Of a stretch of 64,000 bases of DNA, positions 56,592-64,000 are shown in pieces (the stretch's first letter is position 1; the number at the start of each line of letters is the position of its first letter). A program made the translations under genes and the position numbers. Source of the DNA: Pseudomonas sp. SG20056. Its GTDB lineage: Bacteria > Pseudomonadota > Gammaproteobacteria > Pseudomonadales > Pseudomonadaceae. Below the pieces are notes generated by a model, which saw nothing but the letters and a program-made list of their open reading frames with translations, was not told where the DNA came from and made no database searches. The stretch spans positions 2,294,001-2,358,000 of the forward strand of contig NZ_CP134499.1 in NCBI RefSeq assembly GCF_031764535.1. Direction: 5' to 3'.

Positions 56592-56618
56592 ACAAAACCG
56601 CCGGCGCTAGGCCGGCGG
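56592..56618 (-). terminator. Terminator downstream of bolA
   Basis: CCGCCGGC (56598-56605) and GCCGGCGG (56611-56618), five-base loop. On the minus strand it is followed by TTTTGTTT. It should end the DUF2059-bolA transcript after the 141-bp element. Confidence 0.7.
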
Positions 56619-56669
56619 GGTGCGCAGTTTACTGCCCTTGAGAAGCGCCGTGTAGAGGCGAATTGCCTC

Positions 56670-56810
56670 AGAACCTGTTTACGATCTGCTGCGCGTCGGC
56701 CCTGCTGCGTTAAAAGCAGGTTCGGATGCTCATGTACAACTCGTACACTGCAAGTCCTCGCCTGCTTTTGCCTTACGGGGCTCTAGCTCGCGAGATCGTA
56801 AGCAGGTTCT
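56670..56810. mobile_element. 141-bp MITE-like element with 18-bp terminal inverted repeats
   Basis: Left end AGAACCTGTTTACGATCT (56670-56687); the right end (56793-56810) is its complement with one mismatch. An inner AAAAGCAGG/CCTGCTTTT pair lets it fold into a long hairpin. Flanking CTCA on both sides may be a target duplication. It encodes no protein. Its right end lies within the bolA stop codon. Elements of this kind recur in Pseudomonas genomes. Confidence 0.65.
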
Positions 56811-57103
56811 CAGTGGCCGCCCTTGCAGGTCGGCGAAGCCGGAGCCACGCCCTGCTGTGACCACTCATCGGGTGTATAGGTGTGCAGCGCCAGGGCATGG
56901 ATCTGCCCCATCAGTTCACCTACGGCGGCGTAGACTTTCTGATGGCGTTTAACCGCATTCAGGCCAGCAAACTGCTCGCTGACGATCACCGCCTTGTAAT
57001 GGGTTTCCAGACCCCGGCTGTGCATGTGGCTTTCATCCAGCACATCGAGCTGCTGGGGCTGCAGGCTTGCCAGAGCGGCCTGCAACAAATCGATCTTCGG
57101 CAT
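56810..57103 (-). CDS. bolA: BolA-family protein
   Basis: 97 aa from ATG 57103 (MPKIDLLQAAL); a GTG four codons upstream, directly after the DUF2059 stop, is the alternative. The BolA core is clear: DESHMHSRGLETHYKAVIVSEQFAGLNAVKRHQKVYAAVG, with the histidines that bind a shared [2Fe-2S] cluster with a monothiol glutaredoxin. The C-terminal CKGGH is a tail extension. BolA proteins act in iron-sulfur trafficking and stress. The stop codon is partly supplied by the adjoining repeat element. Confidence 0.92.
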   Translation of the reverse strand: MPKIDLLQAALASLQPQQLDVLDESHMHSRGLETHYKAVIVSEQFAGLNAVKRHQKVYAAVGELMGQIHALALHTYTPDEWSQQGVAPASPTCKGGH

Positions 57104-57115
57104 AGGGACTGTCAC

Positions 57116-57616
57116 TCAGGGCTTCTTTGGAGTCAGCTTGGTGGTCATTTCCGCCAACAGCTGGTTGACCTTGGGTACCGCGGTTTCCAGCTTGCCCTGG
57201 GTCAGCTGCGCCGACTGTGCGGTCAGTGTTGGCATCTTCTCCAGGACTTTCTTGCCCAGCGGCGATTCGTAGAAACGAATCAGGTCTTTCATTTCCTGCT
57301 CGTCGAAGTTGCTGGTGTAGAGCTTGACCATATCCGGCTTGAGCTTGTCCCAGCCCACGGCCTGCTCCAGAGCCGCATTGGCCTGAGCCTGGTAGGTTTC
57401 CAACACCGCTTTGTCGCTCTGCGGCGCATTACTCTCGGCAAAACGCTGGGCAAACATCTGCTGCACCTGGGCATACACAGGTACTGCCAGCTTGTCGGCA
57501 CGAGCCAGCAACAGGAAACGCTCGGCATCGGCAGCGTGGCTTTTGGCATCGGCGAGTACCTCAGCACTACCGCACGTCAGTATTAAGGCAGCGCAAAAGG
57601 CAGGTAAACGTGACAT
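57116..57616 (-). CDS. DUF2059 secreted protein
   Basis: 166 aa. Signal peptide MSRLPAFCAALILTCGSAEVLA, then a helical domain with MVKLYTSNFDEQEMKDLIRFYESPLGKKVLEKMPTL, the DUF2059 hallmark. Probably periplasmic; function unknown. It is first in the run to bolA, trhO, the DsbA-like gene and the ABC exporter, and the gap to bolA is at most a few bases. Confidence 0.85.
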   Translation of the reverse strand: MSRLPAFCAALILTCGSAEVLADAKSHAADAERFLLLARADKLAVPVYAQVQQMFAQRFAESNAPQSDKAVLETYQAQANAALEQAVGWDKLKPDMVKLYTSNFDEQEMKDLIRFYESPLGKKVLEKMPTLTAQSAQLTQGKLETAVPKVNQLLAEMTTKLTPKKP

Positions 57617-57869
57617 GTACTACTCCTGAGGAAGGGAATGAGTGCTGTTGGACTCAATTGCCGGCATTTTGTGCCCAAGCGCTGGTCACACTCAAGTCAG
57701 TAAGAGCGTCGATCAACTCACGCTACAACTGTGCACTGGCGCACTGCCTGCATAAAGGCCAAAATGCCAGCACTTGCCGAGCAGGCCAATGCCTGTGCAT
57801 GCTCAGCGAGATAAGCCATCTTCTGCTTCAGCGCGCCTTTGAGCCCACAAGGTAGGCGCCAGCACACAC

Positions 57870-58892
57870 ATGGACGTGTCGATGAACAGTTTCACTCACC
57901 CAGAGCCTTTTGCCGCCATCGCACTATGCGATAGCCGCGGCCTGCTCAACCCGCAGGCAATCGGCTGGTCGCCAAGGCCCATGATCGATTGCGCCATACC
58001 CGGGCACTTCGGTCGGCGCAAACGCTGGAACCATTGGTGCATCACCACCCCGCAGTGGATGCTCTCCTTCACCCAGGCCGACCTCGACTACCTGGGTTAC
58101 GCCGCCGCCTACTTCCTTGATCTGCAAAGCGGCCAAGCCGTCGCCTACAGCCAGTACCGCCTGTTCGGCCGTGGCTGTGACCTGCCAGACCAGCCGCAGG
58201 CAAGCCACGAATTCAACCACCCACGCCTACAACTGCGCGTGGCTGAACACACCGGCCGCACACGCATCACCATCAATGCACCCGATATTGGCGGGCAACC
58301 GCTGCAGGTCGCCCTGGACATTCAGCGCCCTGCCCACCTGGACTCGGTCAACTTGGTCGCTCCACTTGGCCCACATAGCTTTCACGCCACCAGTCGTCAG
58401 CTTGGCCTGCCCTGCAGCGGCAGCGTGCAACTGGGCAAACAGCATTACAGCTGCGTAACCGGGCAAAGCTTTGCCTCGCTGGATTTCGGCCGTGGCGTCT
58501 GGCCGCTCAACAGCCACTGGACCCGCGCGGCTTTTGCCGCGCCGGGTGGCATCGCTGGTAACTTCGGCTCTGGCTGGACGGATCACAGTGGCCTGTCGGA
58601 AAACACCCTGTGGTTTGGTGGCGAGCTGCAGCATCTGAACTCCCCTATTGCCATCACTCAGGCACCGCACAACCCGCTGGCGCCCTGGCAGCTGCGCAGC
58701 ACGAATGACAGCGTCAACCTGACCTTCACCCCACGCCAGCGTCACCAGGCCTACCGCCGGCTTGGGCCGTTCTATGCTGACACGCAGCAGTGGTTCGGGC
58801 ATTTCGAGGGGGTTTTGCGCGGCCCGGAAGGTGAGCGCGTACCCGTCAATAGCGCCCTTGGCTGGCTCGGTGAAACCCGCGCCCGCTGGTAG
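57870..58892 (+). CDS. DUF2804 protein
   Basis: 340 aa from ATG 57870; ATG 57882 is possible and perhaps better spaced from an upstream GGA. Recognisable DUF2804 features are RRKRWNHWCITTPQWMLSFTQADLDYLGYAAAYFLDL, SFASLDFGRGVWPLNSHWTRAAF and VNSALGWLGETRARW at the end. No signal peptide. Enzymatic role unknown; it looks like a beta-rich, lipocalin-like protein. The upstream 250 bp (57617-57869) holds only promoter sequence as far as I can see. Confidence 0.8.
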   Translation: MDVSMNSFTHPEPFAAIALCDSRGLLNPQAIGWSPRPMIDCAIPGHFGRRKRWNHWCITTPQWMLSFTQADLDYLGYAAAYFLDLQSGQAVAYSQYRLFGRGCDLPDQPQASHEFNHPRLQLRVAEHTGRTRITINAPDIGGQPLQVALDIQRPAHLDSVNLVAPLGPHSFHATSRQLGLPCSGSVQLGKQHYSCVTGQSFASLDFGRGVWPLNSHWTRAAFAAPGGIAGNFGSGWTDHSGLSENTLWFGGELQHLNSPIAITQAPHNPLAPWQLRSTNDSVNLTFTPRQRHQAYRRLGPFYADTQQWFGHFEGVLRGPEGERVPVNSALGWLGETRARW

Positions 58893-59011
58893 TTACCTGT
58901 GGCAGTTGAACCTCTGCTGATGCACAGCGACCTAAGCTGAGATACGCCCAGGCTGGCAGCTGCTGGCCTGGCAATCCCTTTGCTACACGTGCAACCATCA
59001 GGAGAGCCGCC

Positions 59012-60406
59012 ATGAGCCGCACTGAAACCGACAGCCTCGGCCCCATCGACGTACCGTATGAAGCTTACTGGGGCGCACAGACTCAGCGCTCGCTGATCAA
59101 CTTCGCCATCGGCCAGGAGCGCATGCCCTTGCCGGTGGTGCATGCCCTGGCACTGATCAAGAAAGCCGCCGCGCGGGTTAATCAACGTATCGGTGAATTG
59201 CCCGCAGATCTGGCCCGACTGATTGAACAGGCCGCCAATGAAGTCTTGGCCGGCCAGCATGATGAGCAATTTCCCCTGGTGGTCTGGCAGACCGGCAGCG
59301 GTACGCAAAGCAACATGAACGTCAACGAGGTGATCGCTGGGCGCGCCAACGAACTGGCCGGCAACGGCCGTGGTGGCAAAACTCCGGTGCACCCCAACGA
59401 CCACGTCAACCGCGCACAAAGCTCCAACGACAGCTTTCCCACCGCCATGCATATCGCCGCCGTGCAAGCGGTGCAGCAGCAACTTCTGCCCGCACTGCGC
59501 GAACTGCGTGATGGCTTGCAGGAGCAGGCTGAACGGCATGCTCGGCTGGTCAAGACCGGTCGCACACACATGATGGACGCCACACCGATGACCTTTGGCC
59601 AGGAGCTATCGGCCTTTGTCGCGCAGCTGGGTTATGCCGAACGCGCCATCCAGGCTGCGCTGCCAGCCGTCTGCGAACTGGCCCAAGGCGGTACGGCCGT
59701 CGGCACCGGACTGAATTCACCGCAGGGCTTTGCCGATGCTATGGCTGCCGAACTGGCCGCCTTAAGTGGCCTGCCATTGGTCAGTGCGCCGAACAAGTTT
59801 GCCGCCCTCTCCGGCCATGAACCTTTGGTGGCGCTGTCCGGTGCCTTGAAAACTCTGGCGGTGGCCCTTATGAAACTGGCTAACGACTTGCGGTTGCTGG
59901 GTTCCGGCCCGCGCGCAGGCTTGGCCGAGGTACGTTTGCCGGCCAATGAGCCGGGCAGCTCGATCATGCCGGGCAAGGTCAACCCCACTCAATGCGAGGC
60001 GCTGTCAATGCTGGCGTGCCAGGTACTGGGTAACGACACCACGATTACCTTTGCCGCAAGCCAGGGCCATCTGCAACTCAACGTGTTCAAACCGGTGATC
60101 ATTCACAACCTGCTGCAATCGATCCGCTTGCTGGCGGATGGCTGCCATAACTTCCAACAACACTGCGTCTCTGGCCTGGAACCGGACGCAGGGAAAATGG
60201 CCGAGCACCTAGAACGCGGTCTGATGCTGGTCACGGCGCTGAATCCACATATCGGCTATGACAAAGCCGCACAAATCGCCAAACAGGCCTACCAGGATGG
60301 CACCACCTTGCGTGAAGCAGCACTGCAGTTGGGCTACCTGAGCAATGAACAATTCGACGCCTGGGTGCGTCCTGAAAACATGCTGGAGGCGGGTCAACAT
60401 GAGTGA
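59012..60406 (+). CDS. fumC: Class II fumarate hydratase
   Basis: 464 aa, iron-independent fumarase converting fumarate to malate. The family signature [16 protein letters not shown] near residue 318 and [14 protein letters not shown] near 95 are intact. SD GGAGAG precedes the ATG. It overlaps the downstream oxidoreductase gene by eight bases. A fumC copy lies in the same neighbourhood in P. aeruginosa, next to the bolA-type genes. It can use the fumarate produced by fahA. Confidence 0.95.
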   Translation: MSRTETDSLGPIDVPYEAYWGAQTQRSLINFAIGQERMPLPVVHALALIKKAAARVNQRIGELPADLARLIEQAANEVLAGQHDEQFPLVVWQTGSGTQSNMNVNEVIAGRANELAGNGRGGKTPVHPNDHVNRAQSSNDSFPTAMHIAAVQAVQQQLLPALRELRDGLQEQAERHARLVKTGRTHMMDATPMTFGQELSAFVAQLGYAERAIQAALPAVCELAQGGTAVGTGLNSPQGFADAMAAELAALSGLPLVSAPNKFAALSGHEPLVALSGALKTLAVALMKLANDLRLLGSGPRAGLAEVRLPANEPGSSIMPGKVNPTQCEALSMLACQVLGNDTTITFAASQGHLQLNVFKPVIIHNLLQSIRLLADGCHNFQQHCVSGLEPDAGKMAEHLERGLMLVTALNPHIGYDKAAQIAKQAYQDGTTLREAALQLGYLSNEQFDAWVRPENMLEAGQHE

Positions 60407-61019
60407 CGCGGCAAAGAGCGGCGCAACACCACTGGAAGGTGATGGCAAACGTATCCTGATGATTCTCGGCACACCAAAGGGCAATAGCTTCTGCCATGCC
60501 CTTGGTGAAGCCTATGCCCAAGGCGCTCGTAGCAAGGGCCACGTGGTGCGCCAGCTGAAGCTCGGCGAGATGAGCTATGACCCAGTGCTGCGTGATGGCT
60601 ACGAGCAAAGCCAGCAACTGGAACCCGACCTGCTGGAAGCACAGCGGCAGATTCATTGGGCCGAACATCTGGTGTTCGTCTATCCGGTCTGGTGGGGCGG
60701 CATTCCCGCGCTGCTCAAGGGGTTCTTTGACCGCACCTTTCTGCCCGGCTTTGCCTTCAAGTACCGCAACCGCTCGCAACTCTGGGACAAGCTGCTGACT
60801 GGGCGCACGGCTGACCTGCTGGTGACCATGGATACGCCGCCCTGGTACTTCCGCTGGATTTACGGCGCCCCCGGGCATCGGCAGATGACTCGTACCATCC
60901 TCGGTTTCAGCGGCATCAAAACTCGCCGCCTGGCCGAGTTCGCACCCGTGCGCCCCTCCAGCGAAGCACAGCGCCAGAGTTGGTTGCGCCGTGCGGAAAG
61001 TCTGGGCGTAAAAGCCTAG
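60399..61019 (+). CDS. Flavodoxin-like NAD(P)H oxidoreductase
   Basis: 206 aa from ATG 60399, which has GGAGG upstream and overlaps the fumC stop. The flavin-phosphate loop [20 protein letters not shown], then [33 protein letters not shown], are those of the NQO1/MdaB/YwrO quinone-reductase-like family. It should bind FMN or FAD and reduce quinones or other small electron acceptors. Its stop shares CTAG with the stop of the convergent gene. Confidence 0.88.
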   Translation: MSDAAKSGATPLEGDGKRILMILGTPKGNSFCHALGEAYAQGARSKGHVVRQLKLGEMSYDPVLRDGYEQSQQLEPDLLEAQRQIHWAEHLVFVYPVWWGGIPALLKGFFDRTFLPGFAFKYRNRSQLWDKLLTGRTADLLVTMDTPPWYFRWIYGAPGHRQMTRTILGFSGIKTRRLAEFAPVRPSSEAQRQSWLRRAESLGVKA

Positions 61020-61324
61020 TCGCCGAGGTATTCACGGGCTTTCAGGCCGACATAGCGACGGCCTGGATTGTCTTCACTGGCGCTCCACTCCTCCGGCGAA
61101 AACAGCTGGAACAGACCAATGCGGCAGAGCGCAGGAATGGCTAACGCCAACTCACGCTCGACCTCGCCGCGCTCACCCCGGTTGTACAGTTCGATGTTGT
61201 GCAGCATGGTGGCCACCGTGCCCGTCTGGACACGGCTGCCATCGCGCAGGGGCACCGCCGGCAAAGATTGCTCTCCGGCAGCCAGTATCTTGGCGTTGAC
61301 TCGCGCCAGTTCATCTTGGCTCAT
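61016..61324 (-). CDS. Small conserved protein of unknown function
   Basis: 102 aa. No domain I recognise with certainty; it may belong to the DUF7709 group. It is mixed helical, with no signal peptide or membrane span; MLHNIELYNRGERGEVERELALAIPALCRIGLFQLFSPEEW is the densest block. Its ATG overlaps the stop of the EamA carrier by four bases, showing co-translation. Codon use and composition resemble its neighbours, supporting it as a real gene. Confidence 0.65.
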   Translation of the reverse strand: MSQDELARVNAKILAAGEQSLPAVPLRDGSRVQTGTVATMLHNIELYNRGERGEVERELALAIPALCRIGLFQLFSPEEWSASEDNPGRRYVGLKAREYLGD

Positions 61325-62292
61325 TTCAGGGCTCCTACAGGTATTACGCCACTCTTACGGGCCTTCCAGCTGGCGAGAAGCGATGGACCAAGTGCCGTCA
61401 GCGCTGACCCCAACACCACCAGCACCGCTCCGCCATAGGCCAACCAATTGATCTGCTCAGGTTGCACATGATCAGGCCACCAACTGGCGGCCAGCGCCAC
61501 CGAAGCAAAGGTTACCAACGGAGTAATCGCCAATGCCGCGCTGACCCGCGAAGCCTCCCAGTGCGCCAGCGCTTCGGCAAAGGCGCCATAAGCCACCAGG
61601 GTATTCAGGCAGCAGGCAAACAGCAGCCAGCCTTGCAGCGAGCTCAGCTCGAACGCCTGCTGCGGATGTGCCCAGGGTGTCAGCAGCAGAGCGCAGGCGA
61701 GGTAGATCACCATCATCACCTGCAACGAATTCCACACCGTGAGTAACTGTTTCTGCGCCAGACCATAAAAAGCCCAGACAAAAGCGGCCAGTAGCACGAT
61801 CAACACCCCAGTGGTGTAGGCCGTCAACGAGGTCAGCAGCTCATCCAGACGCTGATTGAAAAACAGCGCAAAACCAATCAGCAACACCAGCAAACCCAGC
61901 CCCTGACCGAGACTGAAACGCTCGCGAAAGATAAAGATGCTGCTGATCAACAGCAGGATCGGCGCCACCTGAATCACCAGCTGCGTCGTGCCGGGGCTGA
62001 GCAGATTGAGCCCGGCCAGGTACAGCACGTAGTTGGCGGTCAACCCGGCTATCGCCAGCAGCAACAGCCAGGCGCCTTTCTTGCCCAATGGGCGGAATGC
62101 CGGCAGACGCTTACTGGCCGCCAAGTAGGCGAACAGGATGGAGCCGGAAACCAGCAGGCGATACCAGGTCACCGTAACCGGGTCCATCACCTGTAGCACT
62201 TCCTTGAGTTTGATCGGCAGCACGCCCCACAACACGGCTGTCAGCAGCGCGAGAAACAGACCATAGAGCCAGCGACCGGAAGAAATATGCAT
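61321..62292 (-). CDS. EamA/DMT-family transporter
   Basis: 323 aa, ten membrane spans in two EamA repeats of five. The start LYGLFLALLTAVLWGVLPIKLKEVL and second-repeat IVLLAAFVWAFYGLAQKQLL are typical of the drug/metabolite transporter superfamily. Exports or exchanges small metabolites; substrate unknown. Coupled to the downstream 102-aa gene. Confidence 0.88.
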   Translation of the reverse strand: MHISSGRWLYGLFLALLTAVLWGVLPIKLKEVLQVMDPVTVTWYRLLVSGSILFAYLAASKRLPAFRPLGKKGAWLLLLAIAGLTANYVLYLAGLNLLSPGTTQLVIQVAPILLLISSIFIFRERFSLGQGLGLLVLLIGFALFFNQRLDELLTSLTAYTTGVLIVLLAAFVWAFYGLAQKQLLTVWNSLQVMMVIYLACALLLTPWAHPQQAFELSSLQGWLLFACCLNTLVAYGAFAEALAHWEASRVSAALAITPLVTFASVALAASWWPDHVQPEQINWLAYGGAVLVVLGSALTALGPSLLASWKARKSGVIPVGALK

Positions 62293-62581
62293 AAACGCCT
62301 CACAACCAGCACCGCAACCTTTGCCCGATGCAAGTTGGAGCGCTAATGCAGCATTTTAGGTCGTGCCTACAGACCGGCACAGCCACAGCCACGAGCGGCT
62401 ATTAACAGCAACTGTACTGATAGCCGCACAACATCAAGCCGACATTTTGGCGTCAATAAATATAAAAAACGGGGAAAACATGCCGAATTTCGGCAAAAAC
62501 GACCATTTATCGCTATTTAATGCAGCCAGAAAAACGCCGTTTAGACTGACTTCAGCAGCTCATTTTGCGGGAGGTTCATCT

Positions 62582-62791
62582 ATGTTCGGCCAACGCCATA
62601 TCGACCATAACCCCGGCACCCACTACCGCAGCGAACGCGTTAGCGCGGTCAACGGCCAGTTTTTCTTCTCCACCCGCGAGGGCACCCTGGAAGGCCCCTA
62701 CTTCAACCGAGCGGATGCCGAACGCGAGATCGCTTTTTATATCCGCCGGATGATCCAGGCCAACGAGATTATCGAGAGCCGCGCGTTTTAA
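62582..62791 (+). CDS. Small conserved protein, probably DUF6316
   Basis: 69 aa from ATG 62582, strongly supported by GGGAGG seven bases upstream; in-frame codons further up lack a ribosome site. The sequence NGQFFFSTREGTLEGPYFNRADAEREIAFYIRRMIQ resembles the short DUF6316 proteins of Pseudomonas, which fit a compact fold around aromatic residues. No known function. A perfect terminator follows. Confidence 0.78.
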   Translation: MFGQRHIDHNPGTHYRSERVSAVNGQFFFSTREGTLEGPYFNRADAEREIAFYIRRMIQANEIIESRAF

Positions 62792-62804
62792 AAAACCAAA
62801 CACC

Positions 62805-62846
62805 AGCCAATAAAAAACCGCGAATAGTCGCGGTTTTTTATTGGCT
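62805..62846. terminator. Bidirectional rho-independent terminator
   Basis: AGCCAATAAAAAACCGCGA (62805-62823), ATAG loop, and its exact 19-base complement (62828-62846). T runs on both strands, between convergent genes. Confidence 0.9.
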
Positions 62847-62866
62847 GACGCTTATGGCGCCGCTGA

Positions 62867-64000
62867 TCAGCGCACGGCTTCAAACAACCCGGTCGCGCCC
62901 ATGCCGCCGCCCACACACATGGTGACGATGCCGTAACGCAGCTTGCGCCGCTGAAGCTCACGCACCAGATGGCCGACCTGACGCGAACCCGTCATGCCGA
63001 ACGGATGGCCAATGGAGATCGAGCCGCCGTTGACGTTGTACTTGGCGTTGTCGATTTCCAGACGGTCGCGGGCATACAGGCACTGCGAAGCAAACGCCTC
63101 GTTAAGCTCCCACAGGTCGATGTCGGCAATGCTCAGGCCCTTGGCCTTGAGCAGCTTGGGCACCGAGAACACCGGGCCAATGCCCATCTCGTCCGGCTCA
63201 CAACCGGCGGCAACAAAGCCACGGAAGAACGCCAGTGGCTTGAGACCCAGCTCGATGGCTTTTTCCAGGCTCATCACCAGGGTCATCGACGCGCCATCGG
63301 AGAGCTGAGAGGCGTTGCCAGCGGTGACCGAACCGTCGTCGGCAAACACCGGCTTGAGCGCGGCCAGGCTTTCCAGCGTAGTGTCGGCACGGTTGCAGTC
63401 GTCGTGAGCAACGATGCCGTCGACGATGCTCTTCTCGCCGGTGGCTTTGTCTTCAACCTGGTACTTGACGTGCATCGGTACGATTTCATCGTCGAATAGG
63501 CCTTCGGCCTGCGCCCGCGCCGTGCGTTGCTGGCTCTGCAGAGCGTAAGCGTCCTGGGCTTCGCGGCTGACGTTGTAACGGCGGGCGACGATCTCAGCGG
63601 TCTGGCCCATCGGGTAATAGATGCCCGGTACCTCTTTTTGCAGCAGCGGGTTGAACAGGTTCTGCGTGTTCATGCTTTTCAGGGTCATGGTGATCGACTC
63701 AACGCCGCCCGCCACGATTACATCGCTGCAGCCCGACGCCACCTGGTTGGCTGCAATCGCAATGGCCTGCAGGCCCGAGGAGCAGAAACGGTTGAGGGTC
63801 ATGCCCGCCACGTTGGTGCCAAGGCCAGACAGCACGGCCACGTTACGGCCAATGTTCATGCCCTGAGCGCCTTCATTGGAGCCAGCACCAACGATGCAGT
63901 CATCCACCAGCGCTGGGTCGATACCAGTGCGCGCCAACAATGCATTGACGCAATGAGCAGCCATGTCGTCTGGACGGGTCAGATTGAACTTGCCACGGAA
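62867..64000 (-). CDS. Acetyl-CoA acyltransferase (thiolase), 5' end cut by the window
   Basis: Open to the right edge; 377 codons visible before the stop, N-terminus missing. Nucleophilic cysteine in NRFCSSGLQAIA, the GHPFGMTGSRQ histidine motif and the CVGGGMGATGLFE cysteine motif are intact, so the enzyme looks active. Thiolases of this class cleave 3-ketoacyl-CoA or join two acetyl-CoA; fatty-acid oxidation or acetoacetyl-CoA use cannot be told apart here. The frame reads RGKFNLTRPDDMAAH upstream, so ATG 63964 is internal, not the start. Confidence 0.9.
   Translation of the reverse strand, partial: FRGKFNLTRPDDMAAHCVNALLARTGIDPALVDDCIVGAGSNEGAQGMNIGRNVAVLSGLGTNVAGMTLNRFCSSGLQAIAIAANQVASGCSDVIVAGGVESITMTLKSMNTQNLFNPLLQKEVPGIYYPMGQTAEIVARRYNVSREAQDAYALQSQQRTARAQAEGLFDDEIVPMHVKYQVEDKATGEKSIVDGIVAHDDCNRADTTLESLAALKPVFADDGSVTAGNASQLSDGASMTLVMSLEKAIELGLKPLAFFRGFVAAGCEPDEMGIGPVFSVPKLLKAKGLSIADIDLWELNEAFASQCLYARDRLEIDNAKYNVNGGSISIGHPFGMTGSRQVGHLVRELQRRKLRYGIVTMCVGGGMGATGLFEAVR

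Overview
The window looks like chromosomal DNA of a Pseudomonas, probably a halotolerant species outside the aeruginosa core. GC content is high. Gene order matches P. aeruginosa PAO1 as I remember it in two blocks: (1) moaA, a TetR regulator, a GlcG-like gene, gcl, hyi, glxR, ttuD, pyk, a urea transporter and a K+ channel; (2) argR, the aot genes and acsA, followed by the phh, hpd and bolA/fumC neighbourhoods. A fused glucosylglycerol-phosphate synthase/phosphatase points to salt adaptation. I see no phage, transposase, CRISPR array, rRNA or tRNA. Nearly all the sequence is ordinary, tightly packed core metabolism.

Layout. 1-3.4 kb: end-truncated solute-binding protein, moaA, RutR-like TetR regulator, GlcG-like protein. 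3.7-10.1 kb: complete glyoxylate-to-pyruvate route (gcl, hyi, glxR, glycerate kinase, pyk), with palindromic operators upstream. 10.2-13 kb: urea transporter, voltage-gated-type K+ channel with a zinc ribbon, orphan kinase-fold protein. 13.2-18.7 kb (minus strand): arginine/ornithine uptake operon aotJQMOP-argR with a candidate ArgR site. 19-23.2 kb (minus): acsA and a DUF2157/DUF4824 pair. 23.4-27.6 kb: phhR divergent from phhABC (phenylalanine to tyrosine to hydroxyphenylpyruvate). 27.7-36.8 kb: DUF2254 membrane protein, MFS carrier, glucosylglycerol synthesis, two small stress-type proteins, LysR/MFS pair, arfB. 36.9-47 kb: three chemoreceptors, ccoG, a MocR regulator, a membrane hydrolase. 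47.3-52.7 kb (minus): hpd, hmgA, fahA, maiA and a neurotransmitter:sodium-symporter-type carrier, completing aromatic amino acid breakdown to fumarate and acetoacetate. 53-57.6 kb (minus): DUF2059, bolA, trhO, DsbA-like protein, ABC exporter. 57.9-64 kb: DUF2804 protein, fumC with a flavodoxin-like oxidoreductase, EamA carrier, two small conserved proteins, and a thiolase cut by the window end.

How it fits together. phhABC and hpd-hmgA-fahA-maiA form one pathway split between two loci; both have an upstream CGTAAC-N6-TTTAC(A/G) motif like a TyrR/PhhR box. The fumarate and acetoacetate produced can enter central metabolism (fumC and a thiolase are nearby). The glyoxylate genes carry three near-identical TTGTATACA(A/G) palindromes in the two divergent promoter regions flanking the TetR and GlcG-like genes.

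The non-coding sequence is the least ordinary part. There are several families of intergenic stem-loop repeats, one with compensatory base changes between copies; a 141-bp element with 18-bp terminal inverted repeats ending in the bolA stop codon; and two chemoreceptor genes whose Shine-Dalgarno sequences lie inside inverted repeats. I did not find a convincing wholly new defence or biosynthetic system.
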